From positions 806,001 through 870,000 of the forward strand of contig JAUFSD010000022.1 in NCBI GenBank assembly GCA_033030425.1: a DNA stretch of 64,000 nucleotides, given 5' to 3'. This stretch comes from Verpa conica. Taxonomy: Eukaryota; Ascomycota; Pezizomycetes; Pezizales; Morchellaceae. The translations under genes were made by a program, and so were the position numbers. Shown here in pieces: positions 1 to 11,319 of the stretch (positions are counted from its first letter, which is position 1; every line of letters begins with the position of its first letter). The notes under the pieces were generated by a model. That model was not told where the DNA came from. It worked only from the letters and a program-made list of their open reading frames with translations, and made no database searches.

Positions 1-1
1 T

Positions 2-61
2 GGAAGAGTGATGAGGGAGGTTAATGAGAGAATTGAAGAGTTTGAGGCGAGGGTTGATTAA
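2..61 (+). CDS. 3' end of a truncated upstream gene
   Basis: The first 60 bases read open in frame 2 as a charged, helix-prone tail (RVMREVNERIEEFEARVD) and end in TAA at 59-61. The alternating charged residues look like a coiled-coil or amphipathic C-terminus. The rest of the gene lies outside the window, so the family cannot be named. The following T-rich stretch is what a fungal 3' UTR would look like. Confidence 0.45.
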   Translation, partial: GRVMREVNERIEEFEARVD

Positions 62-2152
62 ACCGGCTTGAAGCTTTTTGGGTGATGTTTTTCTTTTTTC
101 TGCTCAGTGGCATAGTAAAAAGCATGGGGTTGAGGATTCTTATGCCTGGATTTCTTTTTGCAATCATTTACTTTATGGTGCTTGTAGATGAAGGGTATGT
201 TTGTTTGTTTACGTGGGTTGCTATAATATAGATATTGGAGACCTTTTTTGGGCTGGTTGATCGGTTCTACGGCTTGGGACGGGTGTTTCGGAGAGGGGGG
301 GGGGTGGAATTTATTTTATTTTACCTAGACTCGGAATACACTTGTATTATTAGCAGTGCTAAAGTTTTGGGTTGGGTTTCATTTTGGCAACTCTGGAATA
401 TAGTTTGGAGGTTTTTTCGGAGAAATATATGCCATTATTTCTGTAAACACAATTAAACCCTAAAGTAAAAATATAGCCAGTTGGACCTTAATTGTGACTG
501 AATTTGCACTGGCTAAATTAATAGGGATTTAAAGTTGAAGTATAATTATAGTAAGATGCACACAATGTGGTCGCAGAAGATCTATGGATGAATATGCTTC
601 CTGCTCTAAAACTAATAGCACCCCCCCCCCAAGGAACCGCAAATCGAACTAAGTCAGGTCATCAAGAGACTTCTAAAGCCATCCCGGAGCATGATATGTA
701 CGTTTTCTGAGATCTTAGTGGCACTGACTTTGTTTCATCATGCATATCTTGATGGTTAAGAACAAACATCTTGAAGCGGGCACCAGCATCGAAGCCTGCC
801 AAAAGAATTCTTTAAAAAAAAAAACCGTAAAAGTATGTAGCTGCTGTTCCAGCACTTTCTTATTAAAGGCAATAAGCGATATAAATGTAGGAAGAGCTCT
901 TCTGACTACTAAATAACATCTCCAGAAGCCCACCCATTACCATAATCACATCTACTACCAACTTGACAGTAAAACATTATAGCCCTCTCTACCTAAAACG
1001 CGCTTATAGTGTGCCATATGAACTATTTTACTATGGAGGTTGATGAAATACCTAACTACGTCAGATGGGAAGATGGTATTCCTGTAACTACAGAGTCACT
1101 TCCACGAATTATACGGATTGAGCCTCCAGATCAGCAGCGGCCGTTGACTCCACCGTCAGCGATCTCTATATCGCTCAAACTCCCACTATCGCTAGTATTA
1201 CTTCTATTACTGTTTTTACTACTATCGCGGAGGATGGGACCACTGTGGCCTTGAAAGATCTTTTTAATGGTGTAGGCTTATGTTGGATCTCTAGGTAGTT
1301 AGGATTTCCCTTTTGTTAGGATACATTGGTGACCGTCATAGAGAGGTAGTACTGTTTTGGGGGGAGTTAGGGTTAGGTCATGAGTAGAATATGAGATCAC
1401 AAGTGATCACTCGATAAATGCGTGTGCCTTAATAAAAGACACTATTGATGATGGCTATTTATTTATATAAAAGGCATCCTAAAGTGTAAGTGGGAATTAA
1501 AAACAGTCTACATAAAACGTCTAGTGTCCCTTACCCTAACTAGAGAAATTAAGGCATATTGTACACAGGTTTATTGAGAAACCATTTAGTAATTACGGGC
1601 TCTTCTTACCTTGAAAAATGGTTTTACTACATGTATTCACCGATTCTATGTAAACTTAAGGACATTTATAATTTCATTTGGGTAATTTCCCTCCGCGCTG
1701 CTCTCCTCTAGACGTAGGTTATTAGTCGTCACTACGAGGTCAAATATATGCATCTATACAAAAACATACACCTGACACACTCATGATGCCAGATATAATA
1801 TAATCCTGGAAACTTGTATCGCAGTGTCTATGGAAAACACAAGAGGCTGAAGAGGAGGGGTTCATGGCTTAAGCACGTGTTCCGGAACCTGCCGTAGTTT
1901 CCCCTCACTTGGCGCGGGAGGATGGGTTGTCGCCGACTTGATACGCTGCACTTATGCCGCTATGTTTCTTATCTTGTTGCGTATTTTGGATTGGATGTGT
2001 ATAGGTAATTTACGAGCTGTTTAGTACGTAAGATGACGTGAGACTATGAAGAGGCTTGGAGAGTCGTGGTAAACTGTTTCCTATCAAAACCTCAGGAGCC
2101 TTTTGAACGAGCTTGAGCTTACGAGTGATTCTCAATGAAGGTGAGGGAACTA
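62..2152. other. gene-free stretch
   Basis: No reading frame here is supported by homology or splice structure. It holds G and C homopolymer runs (near 297-305 and 621-630) and an interstitial telomere-like motif, GTTAGGGTTAGGT at 1366-1378. The short open frames are low-complexity or hydrophobic and look random. Confidence 0.5.
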
Positions 2153-2400
2153 CCGTATATACTCGTATAATCCACTATCGCCGAAAGATCCGGGACAGGG
2201 TGGTTCCCTAGAATTTTTGAGGCTCTATGTTTGAGGAAAAGGTTTAATGATTGTGGGGGCCAGTAAAGTTTCTGCTTAGAGTCCCAAGAATAGTGAGTGT
2301 AAAGCTGAACTCACTTCTGCCCCACAGAACTGCACTCGCTTGCAGGGAACCACCCTGCTTCGGATCTTTCGGCGATAGTGGATTATACGAGTATATACGG
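2153..2400. mobile_element. MITE-like inverted-repeat element with TA flanks
   Basis: The 57 bases at 2153-2209 are repeated in inverse orientation at 2344-2400. I count three mismatches, all in one three-base block at arm positions 41-43. Both ends start with CCGTATATAC and both are flanked directly by TA (2151-2152 and 2401-2402). A 248-bp element with long terminal inverted repeats, a TA target duplication and no coding capacity fits a non-autonomous Tc1/mariner-superfamily MITE. The superfamily is inferred from the TA alone. Confidence 0.7.
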
Positions 2401-2726
2401 TATCTAACAAGACAAGAAATTATCAGGAACCGTAATAAATAAAATCCAAGTGCCGGGAAACATTGAAATATATTTGGGTGCTGGGATAGAGTAACGCCAC
2501 CAAAAGCAGTAAGCCTAATATAAATATCTACATGTAAGCTGTTTAAAACAGCTGCTCGATCTTGGTTGAGGGTGCTTAATAGCGTCACCAACTTATCATT
2601 TCATTTCAATTCAGGCAAGACAATTCAATCATCAGAGCCAGATGTTCGATTAATAAACTGCCATTCTTGATCTAGGTATGAAATAATATCTCAGTAAATG
2701 ATTTCTTAGTGTTGGCTGTAATCGGC

Positions 2727-3680
2727 TCACCTTGCAGGACTAATACTCCTCGGCCTAATAACCCCCGCATCCGCCAACGCCGCAGAGATCCCGGGGAAAG
2801 CTGCCCAGGTATTTGCCGTTTGCCTACGTGTATTCCGGGCTGAAGCATCTGCCCCGTATTGCAGCAATAATCTGACTGTTTCCTCGTTTCCGTACATTGC
2901 AGCCCAGTGAAGTGCCGTGTTTCTATTGCTATCCAGGGCTGTTATATCAAGGCCCTTTTCGAGAAATATGCTAAGTGTTGCCGTACTTCCACCCTTTGCT
3001 GCCAAATGGATAAAGCCCATTCCATCACTTGTCGGCAAAGCATTGATATCGGCTCCATTCTCTAGCAATAGCTCTATGATCGTTGCCGACTTACGTTCCG
3101 CAGCACGGTGGAGTGCCGTCCACCCAGAAGTATCCCGAATATTGATGTCTGCGCCGTTTTCGAGGAGACACACAATGAGTTCTTTAGACTCGGCCATTAC
3201 CGCTCGGTGAAGGGCTGTCCTCCCGTATTTATCTTGTATGTTTATACCTTCACCTTTCTCCAAGAGGAGATTGGCTGCAGAGAGATTTCTGTCTATCGCT
3301 GCCCAGTGAAGAGCTGTCATGATAGAGTTATCCTTGATTGTGGCATCGGCACCTTTATCTAGTAATAGCTTGATCGTAGCTTGGGGTTTGTTGGAGTTTG
3401 GCCGTATAGCCCAATGAAGTGCTGTATCTCCAGTAGAGTCCTGGAAGTTGATATCGAAGCCCTTGGCTAAGAGGAATTCAATGAGCCCGATGTGTCCGCC
3501 CCGTACTGCCCATAAGAGTGCATTCCAACCATCTTTATCTTGAAGGGCGAATTTTTCGAAGAGTGGGGTAAAGAGGTGAGAGAGGTGACGGTTTGTTTGG
3601 AGAAAAGAATTAAGATCTTTGACGCCAAGGTCTTGGGCTATAACCAGAAGGAGTTCGTTTGGAAAATCGAGGAGGGGCAT
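2727..3680 (-). CDS. F-box and ankyrin-repeat protein
   Basis: Intact single-exon frame of 317 residues. Residues 1-45 (MPLLDFPNELLLVIAQDLG, then a Leu/Phe-rich stretch) match the N-terminal F-box pattern LPxELLLxIA. About eight ankyrin repeats follow from residue 50 to near the end, with TALHWAA, TALHRAV, TALHRAA and GADIN cores. By family, such proteins act as SCF ubiquitin-ligase adaptors, with the ankyrins binding the target; the substrate is unknown. Gene-free repeat-rich DNA lies on both sides, so this is an accessory gene. No intron is needed, and the ATG sits just before the F-box, which supports the start. Confidence 0.85.
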   Translation of the reverse strand: MPLLDFPNELLLVIAQDLGVKDLNSFLQTNRHLSHLFTPLFEKFALQDKDGWNALLWAVRGGHIGLIEFLLAKGFDINFQDSTGDTALHWAIRPNSNKPQATIKLLLDKGADATIKDNSIMTALHWAAIDRNLSAANLLLEKGEGINIQDKYGRTALHRAVMAESKELIVCLLENGADINIRDTSGWTALHRAAERKSATIIELLLENGADINALPTSDGMGFIHLAAKGGSTATLSIFLEKGLDITALDSNRNTALHWAAMYGNEETVRLLLQYGADASARNTRRQTANTWAAFPGISAALADAGVIRPRSISPAR

Positions 3681-6427
3681 TTTGGGATTCTGGTATGAGC
3701 CAGTATAGCAAAAGGCTGGGTGTGTGTTTGTCTACTAAGTACTAGAGGTGGGTGGAATCCACTTACATATATACTGAACCCGGAGTCGCCGTCACAGATG
3801 CATATAAGAACGCTAATCATTTATTCGATATATGTGTGGGTTTCTGGGGCTTCCATAGCCTATACTATATAAGGTAGAGTATGGTTTCAAGGGGTTTTAA
3901 AGTTATGGGAATCAAGACGTAACCTTGCATCGACTGCGGGCGTGAAAACCCTATAGAAACAAGATTTCTCGCTACCGGAAGGATAGGAGCCCTTAAACGG
4001 AGAACAATTATTCCGCCTTGTACCACTATCGTTTGGTTTGCTACGGCACATGTGTATTGCCTGGTAAGGGTACGTACCCGGCAAACGCTTGATCACCTAC
4101 AGGGGAAACAGCACCCGATACAGCGTACCTCGAGAACAGGGTTTATAGTCAATACTACTGGCCGGGAATCTAAAATACCAATAACAACCCCCCGACCCCA
4201 AGCCTTACGCTTCTCGATCCTTCTCTACCGTTTACTGCAGTCTTACCTAGTACACATTTCTTTTTCCGGTTGTTCGGTTAGCACTTGTTCTATGATAACA
4301 AGATGTCTTGACTCTCAATTTGCCCCCGACAGGGTATTCACCTAGTGTTGCGCAAATGTAAGTGTAGCCTTTAAGTAAGTCTAGCTAAAGATTCCCCCCC
4401 TAGGGCTTTTATTATTGTAGATTGGGTTTGATAAGGCCTTCTGATCGTAAGTTACATCAAATACGGTAGCACCATCAGCCTAGCCACCCCCCCAAGGCAA
4501 GGTGTTTATCTTTTTTTCGCCGCAGATTGTCTAGTTTCTGCCCCTGACATAATTCCATTTCTAGCAATGCCACCCATCTCCAGAGTTACCCGGCGTTAAA
4601 ATTCAATAGTCGATCATTTGCTAATATTGGCTTTATGTGCCACTAGGACACTTACTTAGGTTCCAACCTTAGAAATTTAAGCCTAGAGGTCTCTCAAGCC
4701 GGGGCAATAAATTTTTGGAGAGGGAGCGCTGGTTCTGGATGTTGCATTATGTTACATAGCTGTCTATTCACAATGCTTGATACCTTATAATAACTACCCT
4801 AAGTATACTGAGCTACGGAATAGGTGCGACTGTATGTAATTCCAAAGTACCCCGGGCGAGGTCTCGCCGAAGTCTCTTTTCGCCAGAACCCTTGTCCGTA
4901 TGACGGTTCGTCACCCGGTAACTAGGCAAGTTATCCAGTCTATGAAACCGTTGCCTCCCCGCATTCGTGATCCGGATACAGCCAGGCTATTTGTAGCTAA
5001 TCACTGTTTAAAAACTACGTCATGTTTCACTTGTTTAAATGTTTTTTTTTTTGAAAAGGTTTCAGTGGTTTGATAGTTGTGATTTCTTGACTGGTGTGCG
5101 AATTAGGTACTCTAGGGGCGCATGAAACCTCGCTATTGTATTCAGTCATAGTGAAAGCCTAAGGTGAGGAATATTAGCTGACTAAATGCATATTCCTAGA
5201 CATAGAATCTTGATACATAGGATGCGACCAATGAACATTTAGATCACATGGGTACCGTTAATTCCGATAAGACAGTATGTATCATGTATTATCACTCGGT
5301 AGTTCTTTAAGTCCTTATTTTAGAGAATACTTCCTAAATAGGTAGCGCAGCCGGAGATTGTTTCCGAGGGCTACTTCCTCCGAGCCGCCTCTAAGAGAAA
5401 CCCCTAAGAGAAACCTCCGAGAGAAACCTCCGAGAGAAACCTCCGAGAGAAACCTTTGGGTCTCTATGGTCTAGGCAACGGCCCGTGGGTAGCACGGTCA
5501 GCAGATAACTAGACGTATAGATAGCCTATTATAGCGTTCTCCGAGTATCAATCGAGTCCTGCATCTAATCTCTATATCATTACATTCTATACCATTAACA
5601 CTTTGGCCTAAGAAGCCACTCTTAAATAATACAACTTTCCTCGCTATCAGGAAGTACATGCAGTTTAAATAAAACTAGTTTAGTAGGTGTTCACGTATCT
5701 TTTCTATTACCAAAGGCCCTCTAGAGCCCTTTTCTTACATAGATCGTTTATCTATTTACGGAAGAGAGATTATTTTCTAATCTCAGCTGCTATTGTCCGT
5801 GTTGTGAGCAATGTAGAATAAGTGCAAGGAAAGCAAGCTAGCCTTTTATACAAATCTAGTAAATAATCGGTGGTAGGGATTAATATCTGAGGGTACTAGA
5901 TGCTCTAGCATATCAATAATCTAGCGGAACCCCACACTTAATTTTATCTTCGTGCCCCGGGCAAGCAGTAAAACACATATAATCTTTAAAAATGTCAAGC
6001 TACTTCTATTAGGTTCATGTGAGGCTACGCTCTCAAAGCTAGAGGAGCGTTGTGCTTGTATTGCCGCTCAATAACCAAGGTTAATTATAAGATAGGAACT
6101 TAACTACAATACTCAATTTTTGACTGGTATATTACCCTTTTAGTCGTGAAGCTCTAGTAAAGAATCTAAACAAGGAGACATTTGGTCCAAATAAAACCTG
6201 AGCCTATTTAGACCCGCCGCCAAAACTCAAGACAGTCTGTGTGGGAATCCTATATAGTAGAAGGTTACCGCTCTAAGTCAGAATAACTACACAGCTCTCG
6301 GTAGTGAGACTGGTATTCCTGTCCATAGCATCACAAATTTATTATTTGAGGTACTTACAGAATTCAAACACCCAAGGTCGAATTATCTTGTTTTGATCGA
6401 AAGCAATAGCCCAAATCCAGTGTGCCA
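3681..6427. other. long gene-free, degenerate region
   Basis: About 2.7 kb with no supportable gene. Open frames are short and overlap on both strands without recognisable domains. The only clear structure is a 13-bp minisatellite at 5388-5452. The patchy composition would suit an old decayed transposon, but I could not identify a family. Confidence 0.5.
5388..5452. repeat. 13-bp minisatellite, five units
   Basis: Five head-to-tail copies of a 13-base unit. The last three are identical (CCTCCGAGAGAAA); the first two carry small changes (CCTCTAAGAGAAA and CCCCTAAGAGAAA). The array ends abruptly at CCTTTGGG. Confidence 0.9.
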
Positions 6428-6835
6428 TTACCTTACTTCCATTCTTTCAACCCTCACCTCAACTTTACACCTTCTTTCCTCCTGAACATAAGCACAGCCA
6501 CTATACAACCCCTTCTCATCCATGCTTTCCTCGTGCCTGCACGCAATCCGTCCAACGTTATCAAGCTCCCCACAGACATCACGAAGCACCCTTCTAGCAG
6601 CCTGATTTGCATCTTTCCGCTCCGCATATGCATTGTGCATAGTAGTAGTCACGACGCCATCACTGTCCATAGCGGTGTCGATATCTTTTTGGACGATTAT
6701 GTAAACGGATGAGATCGTTGGTGGAGGCGGAGTATAGACAGGTACCTTTTGTCGTTGTACCGTAATTGTTATCTCCTCCCCCTCGAGTACATCACTGTAA
6801 ATGCGCCATGCGAGGGTAAATAAAGGAGGGCGCAT
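6428..6835 (-). CDS. small hypothetical protein, related to its upstream neighbour
   Basis: Frame of 135 residues from ATG at 6835. After a proline-rich linker (VPVYTPPPPTISS) comes a domain starting VYIIVQKDIDT, with an Asp-Ala pair and Arg/Val-rich helix (KDANQAARRVLRDV), ending in basic VEVRVERMEVR. The same plan (a Tyr/Val strand, a DA-containing helix with R..V, a Val-Arg tail) recurs in the gene just upstream, suggesting tandem duplication. The spacing is 47 bp and I found no convincing intron joining them, so I call two genes. The function is unknown. Confidence 0.5.
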   Translation of the reverse strand: MRPPLFTLAWRIYSDVLEGEEITITVQRQKVPVYTPPPPTISSVYIIVQKDIDTAMDSDGVVTTTMHNAYAERKDANQAARRVLRDVCGELDNVGRIACRHEESMDEKGLYSGCAYVQEERRCKVEVRVERMEVR

Positions 6836-6882
6836 ATGAGCGGCTCGAAGGGGGGGGGATCAAAAAAGGGGGGATGGATTTA

Positions 6883-7173
6883 TTACTTTGTGGTTACCCG
6901 CACCAATAGTTTACTTTCTTCTCCATCATCGTCGAATTCTTCCCATACTCTCATCACATTCTCGTCCCATTCGCGGACCATCTCCCTCACGAAATCAACT
7001 GCGTCATCAGCGGTAGTGTAACAGCGTGATATGTGGGTTCTAGGCTTAATAGTTTCGTAGTGGAATGCTTGGCACAGAACATAATAATAGGTTGTTTCTA
7101 CTACGACCGGAGAGATTCGCTTTGCAGCTGGTGGAGAGGAGGCTGAAGAGCTGATGGAGCGTTTTCGTGACAT
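6883..7173 (-). CDS. small hypothetical protein, tandem paralogue
   Basis: Frame of 96 residues from ATG at 7173. The N-terminus is basic and Ser-rich (MSRKRSISSSASSPPAAKR), then a domain begins TTYYYVLCQAFHYE with a helix TTADDAVDFVREMVREW and ends LLVRVTTK. The order of segments matches the neighbouring 135-residue protein. A telomere-like motif (TTAGGGTTAGG, 7245-7255) lies about 72 bp upstream and may be a promoter telobox. No catalytic motif is visible and I do not recognise a named family. Confidence 0.5.
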   Translation of the reverse strand: MSRKRSISSSASSPPAAKRISPVVVETTYYYVLCQAFHYETIKPRTHISRCYTTADDAVDFVREMVREWDENVMRVWEEFDDDGEESKLLVRVTTK

Positions 7174-7244
7174 TGGTTACTGCTCTATAGCTGCGGGGGG
7201 GAGCTCGAAGGTCGTTGATAACGATGCCAAGACCATATAATGTC

Positions 7245-7255
7245 TTAGGGTTAGG
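7245..7255. promoter_or_regulatory. telobox-like motif
   Basis: TTAGGGTTAGG sits about 72 bp upstream of the start codon at 7173. TTAGGG motifs in fungal promoters can bind Tbf1/Rap1-like factors, which is family knowledge; a role here is inferred from position only. Confidence 0.35.
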
Positions 7256-7638
7256 TGTTTTTGGAAAAAGACCAATGACAAAATTGCGGGGCTATAGCAC
7301 TTGTTTTAAGTACACGCGTATCATTACTGTTATGGTTTGATCACCTCTTGAAACTTAAGCTGAAGCATTACCAGTTACCTTTATATGTATTTCCGTTCTA
7401 TGGATAATGATATGGATAAACTGGTAGAGTCCAATATTCTATATAACTAGAGCAATAAAGTAACATTTATCTGGGATGTAAATCTCTAGGAACGAAACAC
7501 GGAAAAAGAAGAAAAAGAACCTCCAAAAAAACAAGAGTTCTAAAAGACCTGGAGAACAAAAGCCGCTCTAGGAGAGCAATATCTCATTTTAAAACCCAGT
7601 ACGAAAACTCTCATCCCTCCTATAAAAGGAAAAAAGAC
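7256..7638. other. intergenic stretch
   Basis: No gene seen. It contains A-rich sequence near 7500-7560, probably the 3' flank of the gene ending at 7639, and an ACGCGT at about 7314. Confidence 0.4.
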
Positions 7639-8115
7639 CTACTCCCCTTTCGGCCACAGTTTCGACCTCGTACCCATACCCGCATTATGTATCGGAACAT
7701 GTACATTCCTTATACTGTCTTCCATATTGCTAATCCATTGTACTGCTGCAATAAACTGTCGCTCATCCTGCACACAGATGCGCCGGTCAAAAAACATCAT
7801 GTCTTTTTCCTCATCGAATACACTCTTCTCATTGAACTGTCTCGCAGAAAGTATCTCGACTAGTCTCTCCCAAGACGGACCCTTGCTATCCACTATAATA
7901 TCGCGCATGCTCACAACTTCCCGGATCCGGGGGTCCTCGGCTCGGAAGAAGTTGAAAACGATCTTGTTATCGAAGACGACAAAGGGGCGGAAGGGAGGTC
8001 TGTGAAGACGCTGACGAATAGGCTCTGTGCGTAGTGCAACTTCTCTAGTGGATGTAGTACCCGAGGGTTTGGGGACTGTAGAAGTTCCAGCGGGGATTGG
8101 TCGGTTGGATACCAT
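7639..8115 (-). CDS. hypothetical protein, 158 residues
   Basis: I place the start at the ATG at 8115 (MVSNRPIPAGTSTVPKPSG). An upstream in-frame ATG at 8190 would add a Lys-rich stretch encoded by a T/A homopolymer and looks like leader DNA. After a disordered N-terminus of about 45 residues comes a compact region (PFVVFDNKIVFNFFRAEDP ... SWERLVEILSARQF ... MMFFDRRICVQDERQF) with alternating strands and helices. No known family or catalytic motif is evident. It may belong with the two small genes just downstream on the same strand, but I see no sequence relationship to them. Confidence 0.5.
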   Translation of the reverse strand: MVSNRPIPAGTSTVPKPSGTTSTREVALRTEPIRQRLHRPPFRPFVVFDNKIVFNFFRAEDPRIREVVSMRDIIVDSKGPSWERLVEILSARQFNEKSVFDEEKDMMFFDRRICVQDERQFIAAVQWISNMEDSIRNVHVPIHNAGMGTRSKLWPKGE

Positions 8116-9021
8116 GTTGGCTTTTTTTTGTTTTTTTGTTTTTTTGAAAAGGAAGACTGTGTTATTGTGGGGCCTGGGCGGGGTTTTCAATTGGGGTTTA
8201 TATAAAGGGAAAACGTACTGCTAGTTGTACAACGAGGTGACGTGGATATTTATGGGGGCTAATTACCCCTAAATGCCAAGGCTACAGCACACTAATTATC
8301 ACCAGGTATCACTCGCTGCGGTGGCTTATATTGATTTGAATGAATGAATGAATTAATCATAAGTACATGGGCTTATATTGATTTACTCGTGTGCTTACAA
8401 ATGTGGGTGCATAAGTACAACCCCTCAAGACCCCTACCTCTATAACTTTCTTTCTTCCTGTGGCAAGTGTCTATTAAATAGTCACAATACCTCACTTTCA
8501 TTGTTCTGTGTTCAGTTATGAAACTAGTACACGCTGGAATAGCTGACAGATTCTCCCGGAGAATTGTAACCTTTTTTATTCGGTATTTTGATATTTTTAC
8601 TCCTTGCGAACTTTCTGGGAGCTTATAGAAGTACGTACTTCTTTGATAAAACACGTATTGAAGGAAATATGTATCGTTATGGATTAGCTTTAGGGTGAAG
8701 TCACACTCAAATTATGCAAGAGGTCCTCTTTACTAGTTGAAGAGTACATCCTTCAAACTATAGATAACATGTAGTTGATCATTCCAACTTATATCGCAGC
8801 GCCATTACTAAGAATCATATTGAGGTTTCGCAGACACTACTAGGAATTCACGTAGCAGTATGTGGTCTTTCTTTATCGAGATCTCTTGGCTTGTATGAAG
8901 ATGAATAGCTAAATATTTGGATATAGGTAATACACTAACTACGTATACGCCCAAACCCTTCTACCAAAAATACGATCCAGAAATTGTCTTCATCTCTAGT
9001 GCAAGGGTCTCGGTAACAACA
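8116..9021. other. gene-free stretch
   Basis: Holds the left copy of a short inverted repeat (8346-8362), preceded by GAAT repeats, and otherwise nothing I can support. Confidence 0.4.
8346..8362. repeat. dispersed 17-bp motif, copy 1
   Basis: GAATGAATTAATCATAA. An inverted copy is at 9566-9582 and a third, one-base-longer copy is at 39080-39097. Similarity between the first two extends outward through TTATAT and GAAT-rich sequence. Confidence 0.6.
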
Positions 9022-9441
9022 ATGTTTACGAATTTTTTCCCCACGGTCATGGGAATACTATGCGTCCTCTACTTCAGAGAAATTCTTGCCAGTGCTCTAG
9101 ACCTCAGCAAACCCACAAACCCCAAGCGCCGTTCTAAAAACGTATGCAAGACACGGACCAGTGTCATGCGACAACTCCGACGAATACATTGCTTATGGGA
9201 GTACCGTAAACACGGCCCAAATGGATTTCATAAGCAAAATACCCTCTCCTCATCACAGCGGACAGTAGGACAATATGTAGTGCTTTCGTTCTTATGTATC
9301 TCGTTGTTTCTGTCGTTGTTTGATCCTGGTCCAATCTCGTTGCAAGAGATTCTGATGTATACGTTTCAGACTACTATAACTCTTGTCGCTATTGGTCTTT
9401 ACTTTGTATTTCTAATACCTTGCTGTAATACGGTGGATTGA
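9022..9441 (+). CDS. putative small membrane protein
   Basis: Frame open to TGA at 9439-9441. The first ATG at 9022 gives 139 residues, although the frame is open further upstream without an ATG and an earlier exon is possible. There are three hydrophobic segments: near residues 5-20 (TVMGILCVLYF), about 84-97 (YVVLSFLCISLFL) and about 115-136 (TITLVAIGLYFVFLIP), separated by a basic loop (NPKRRSKNVCK). I recognise no family. The gene lies between inverted copies of a short repeat (8346 and 9566), so it could be part of a small element. Confidence 0.3.
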   Translation: MFTNFFPTVMGILCVLYFREILASALDLSKPTNPKRRSKNVCKTRTSVMRQLRRIHCLWEYRKHGPNGFHKQNTLSSSQRTVGQYVVLSFLCISLFLSLFDPGPISLQEILMYTFQTTITLVAIGLYFVFLIPCCNTVD

Positions 9442-9565
9442 TTTTGAGGGAGATAAAGCTGCGAGGATATGGGCGGTAAAGGATCCCGAGGGGTAATTTA
9501 GTAAATGTTAGTAGATAGTAGGACTTCTGGAGTTCATGAGTCTATAGGCATAGGAATCTTGTTGT

Positions 9566-9582
9566 TTATGATTAATTCATTC
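9566..9582. repeat. dispersed 17-bp motif, inverted copy 2
   Basis: TTATGATTAATTCATTC is the exact reverse complement of the copy at 8346-8362, 1.2 kb away. Confidence 0.6.
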
Positions 9583-9768
9583 ACTCATATATAAGAGTCT
9601 CGTACATAACCTATCACTCGCAATATCCTAGGATCTCTTATGCATAAATATTTCTTGTCAGATACAATAAAAAGGCCCGGGCCTCAACGCCATATACTTA
9701 CCCAACTAAACTGCTATTCCTTTCTGATCATTTCCCCTTCTTATCAGGGCGCGGGGTTGTCTTGGCAG

Positions 9769-9774
9769 TCGCGT
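9769..9774. promoter_or_regulatory. MCB-like site upstream of thymidylate synthase
   Basis: TCGCGT fits the WCGCGW core of MluI cell-cycle boxes, 78 bp upstream of the start codon at 9852. Thymidylate synthase is a classical MBF target in yeasts (established knowledge); the assignment here is inferred from position. Confidence 0.4.
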
Positions 9775-9851
9775 CCACCCCACTACCTTAATTGCCAACG
9801 ACAGCCCCCAACCCCCAACTCCCACGACCATTCGCACTTCAATTCACAAAT

Positions 9852-10885
<1,034 letters not shown>

Positions 10886-11319
10886 TATAGACTGGAGGTG
10901 TATGGCCTTCAGGACTTTGTCGACTTTGTATAGATATGATACCAACCCATGATAAAGATGCCGTCATGTGATAAATGATACCAATGATTATTACCTCCAG
11001 AAAAAATACAGAAACAGAAAAAATAAAAAATAAAAACATCCATCTATTCGACCAGCGGGAAAGAACAAAGGGAAGGAATGAATAGTTAAATATTCATATG
11101 CATGCAAGGTTGGTGAAACCAAAGATTAAAACTCCCGAATACGCCTTCCAGAACAAAAAAAAAAAGCAAATCCACAGAAAATCCACTCCAATCAACTAGT
11201 TACAAGCAAGTCCCGGCATGCCTCTCACCACACTAACCACACTCAAAAAATGCACAAAATCAGTGATATCCGTCCCTAAACCCTGCAATAATCACCTTCA
11301 CGCGGAACTATTCACTGTA
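10886..11319. other. convergent intergenic region
   Basis: 3' flanks of thymidylate synthase (+) and the LysM gene (-). A-rich tracts (10999-11035, 11153-11166) probably belong to the 3' ends. No gene seen. Confidence 0.5.

Noticed and set aside
2244..2591. 115-codon minus-strand frame
   Set aside because: It runs through the inverted repeat of the MITE-like element and shows no protein family.
6836..6882. Intron joining the two small paralogous genes
   Set aside because: No donor and acceptor pair gives matching phase at a reasonable intron length, and both frames have their own ATG.
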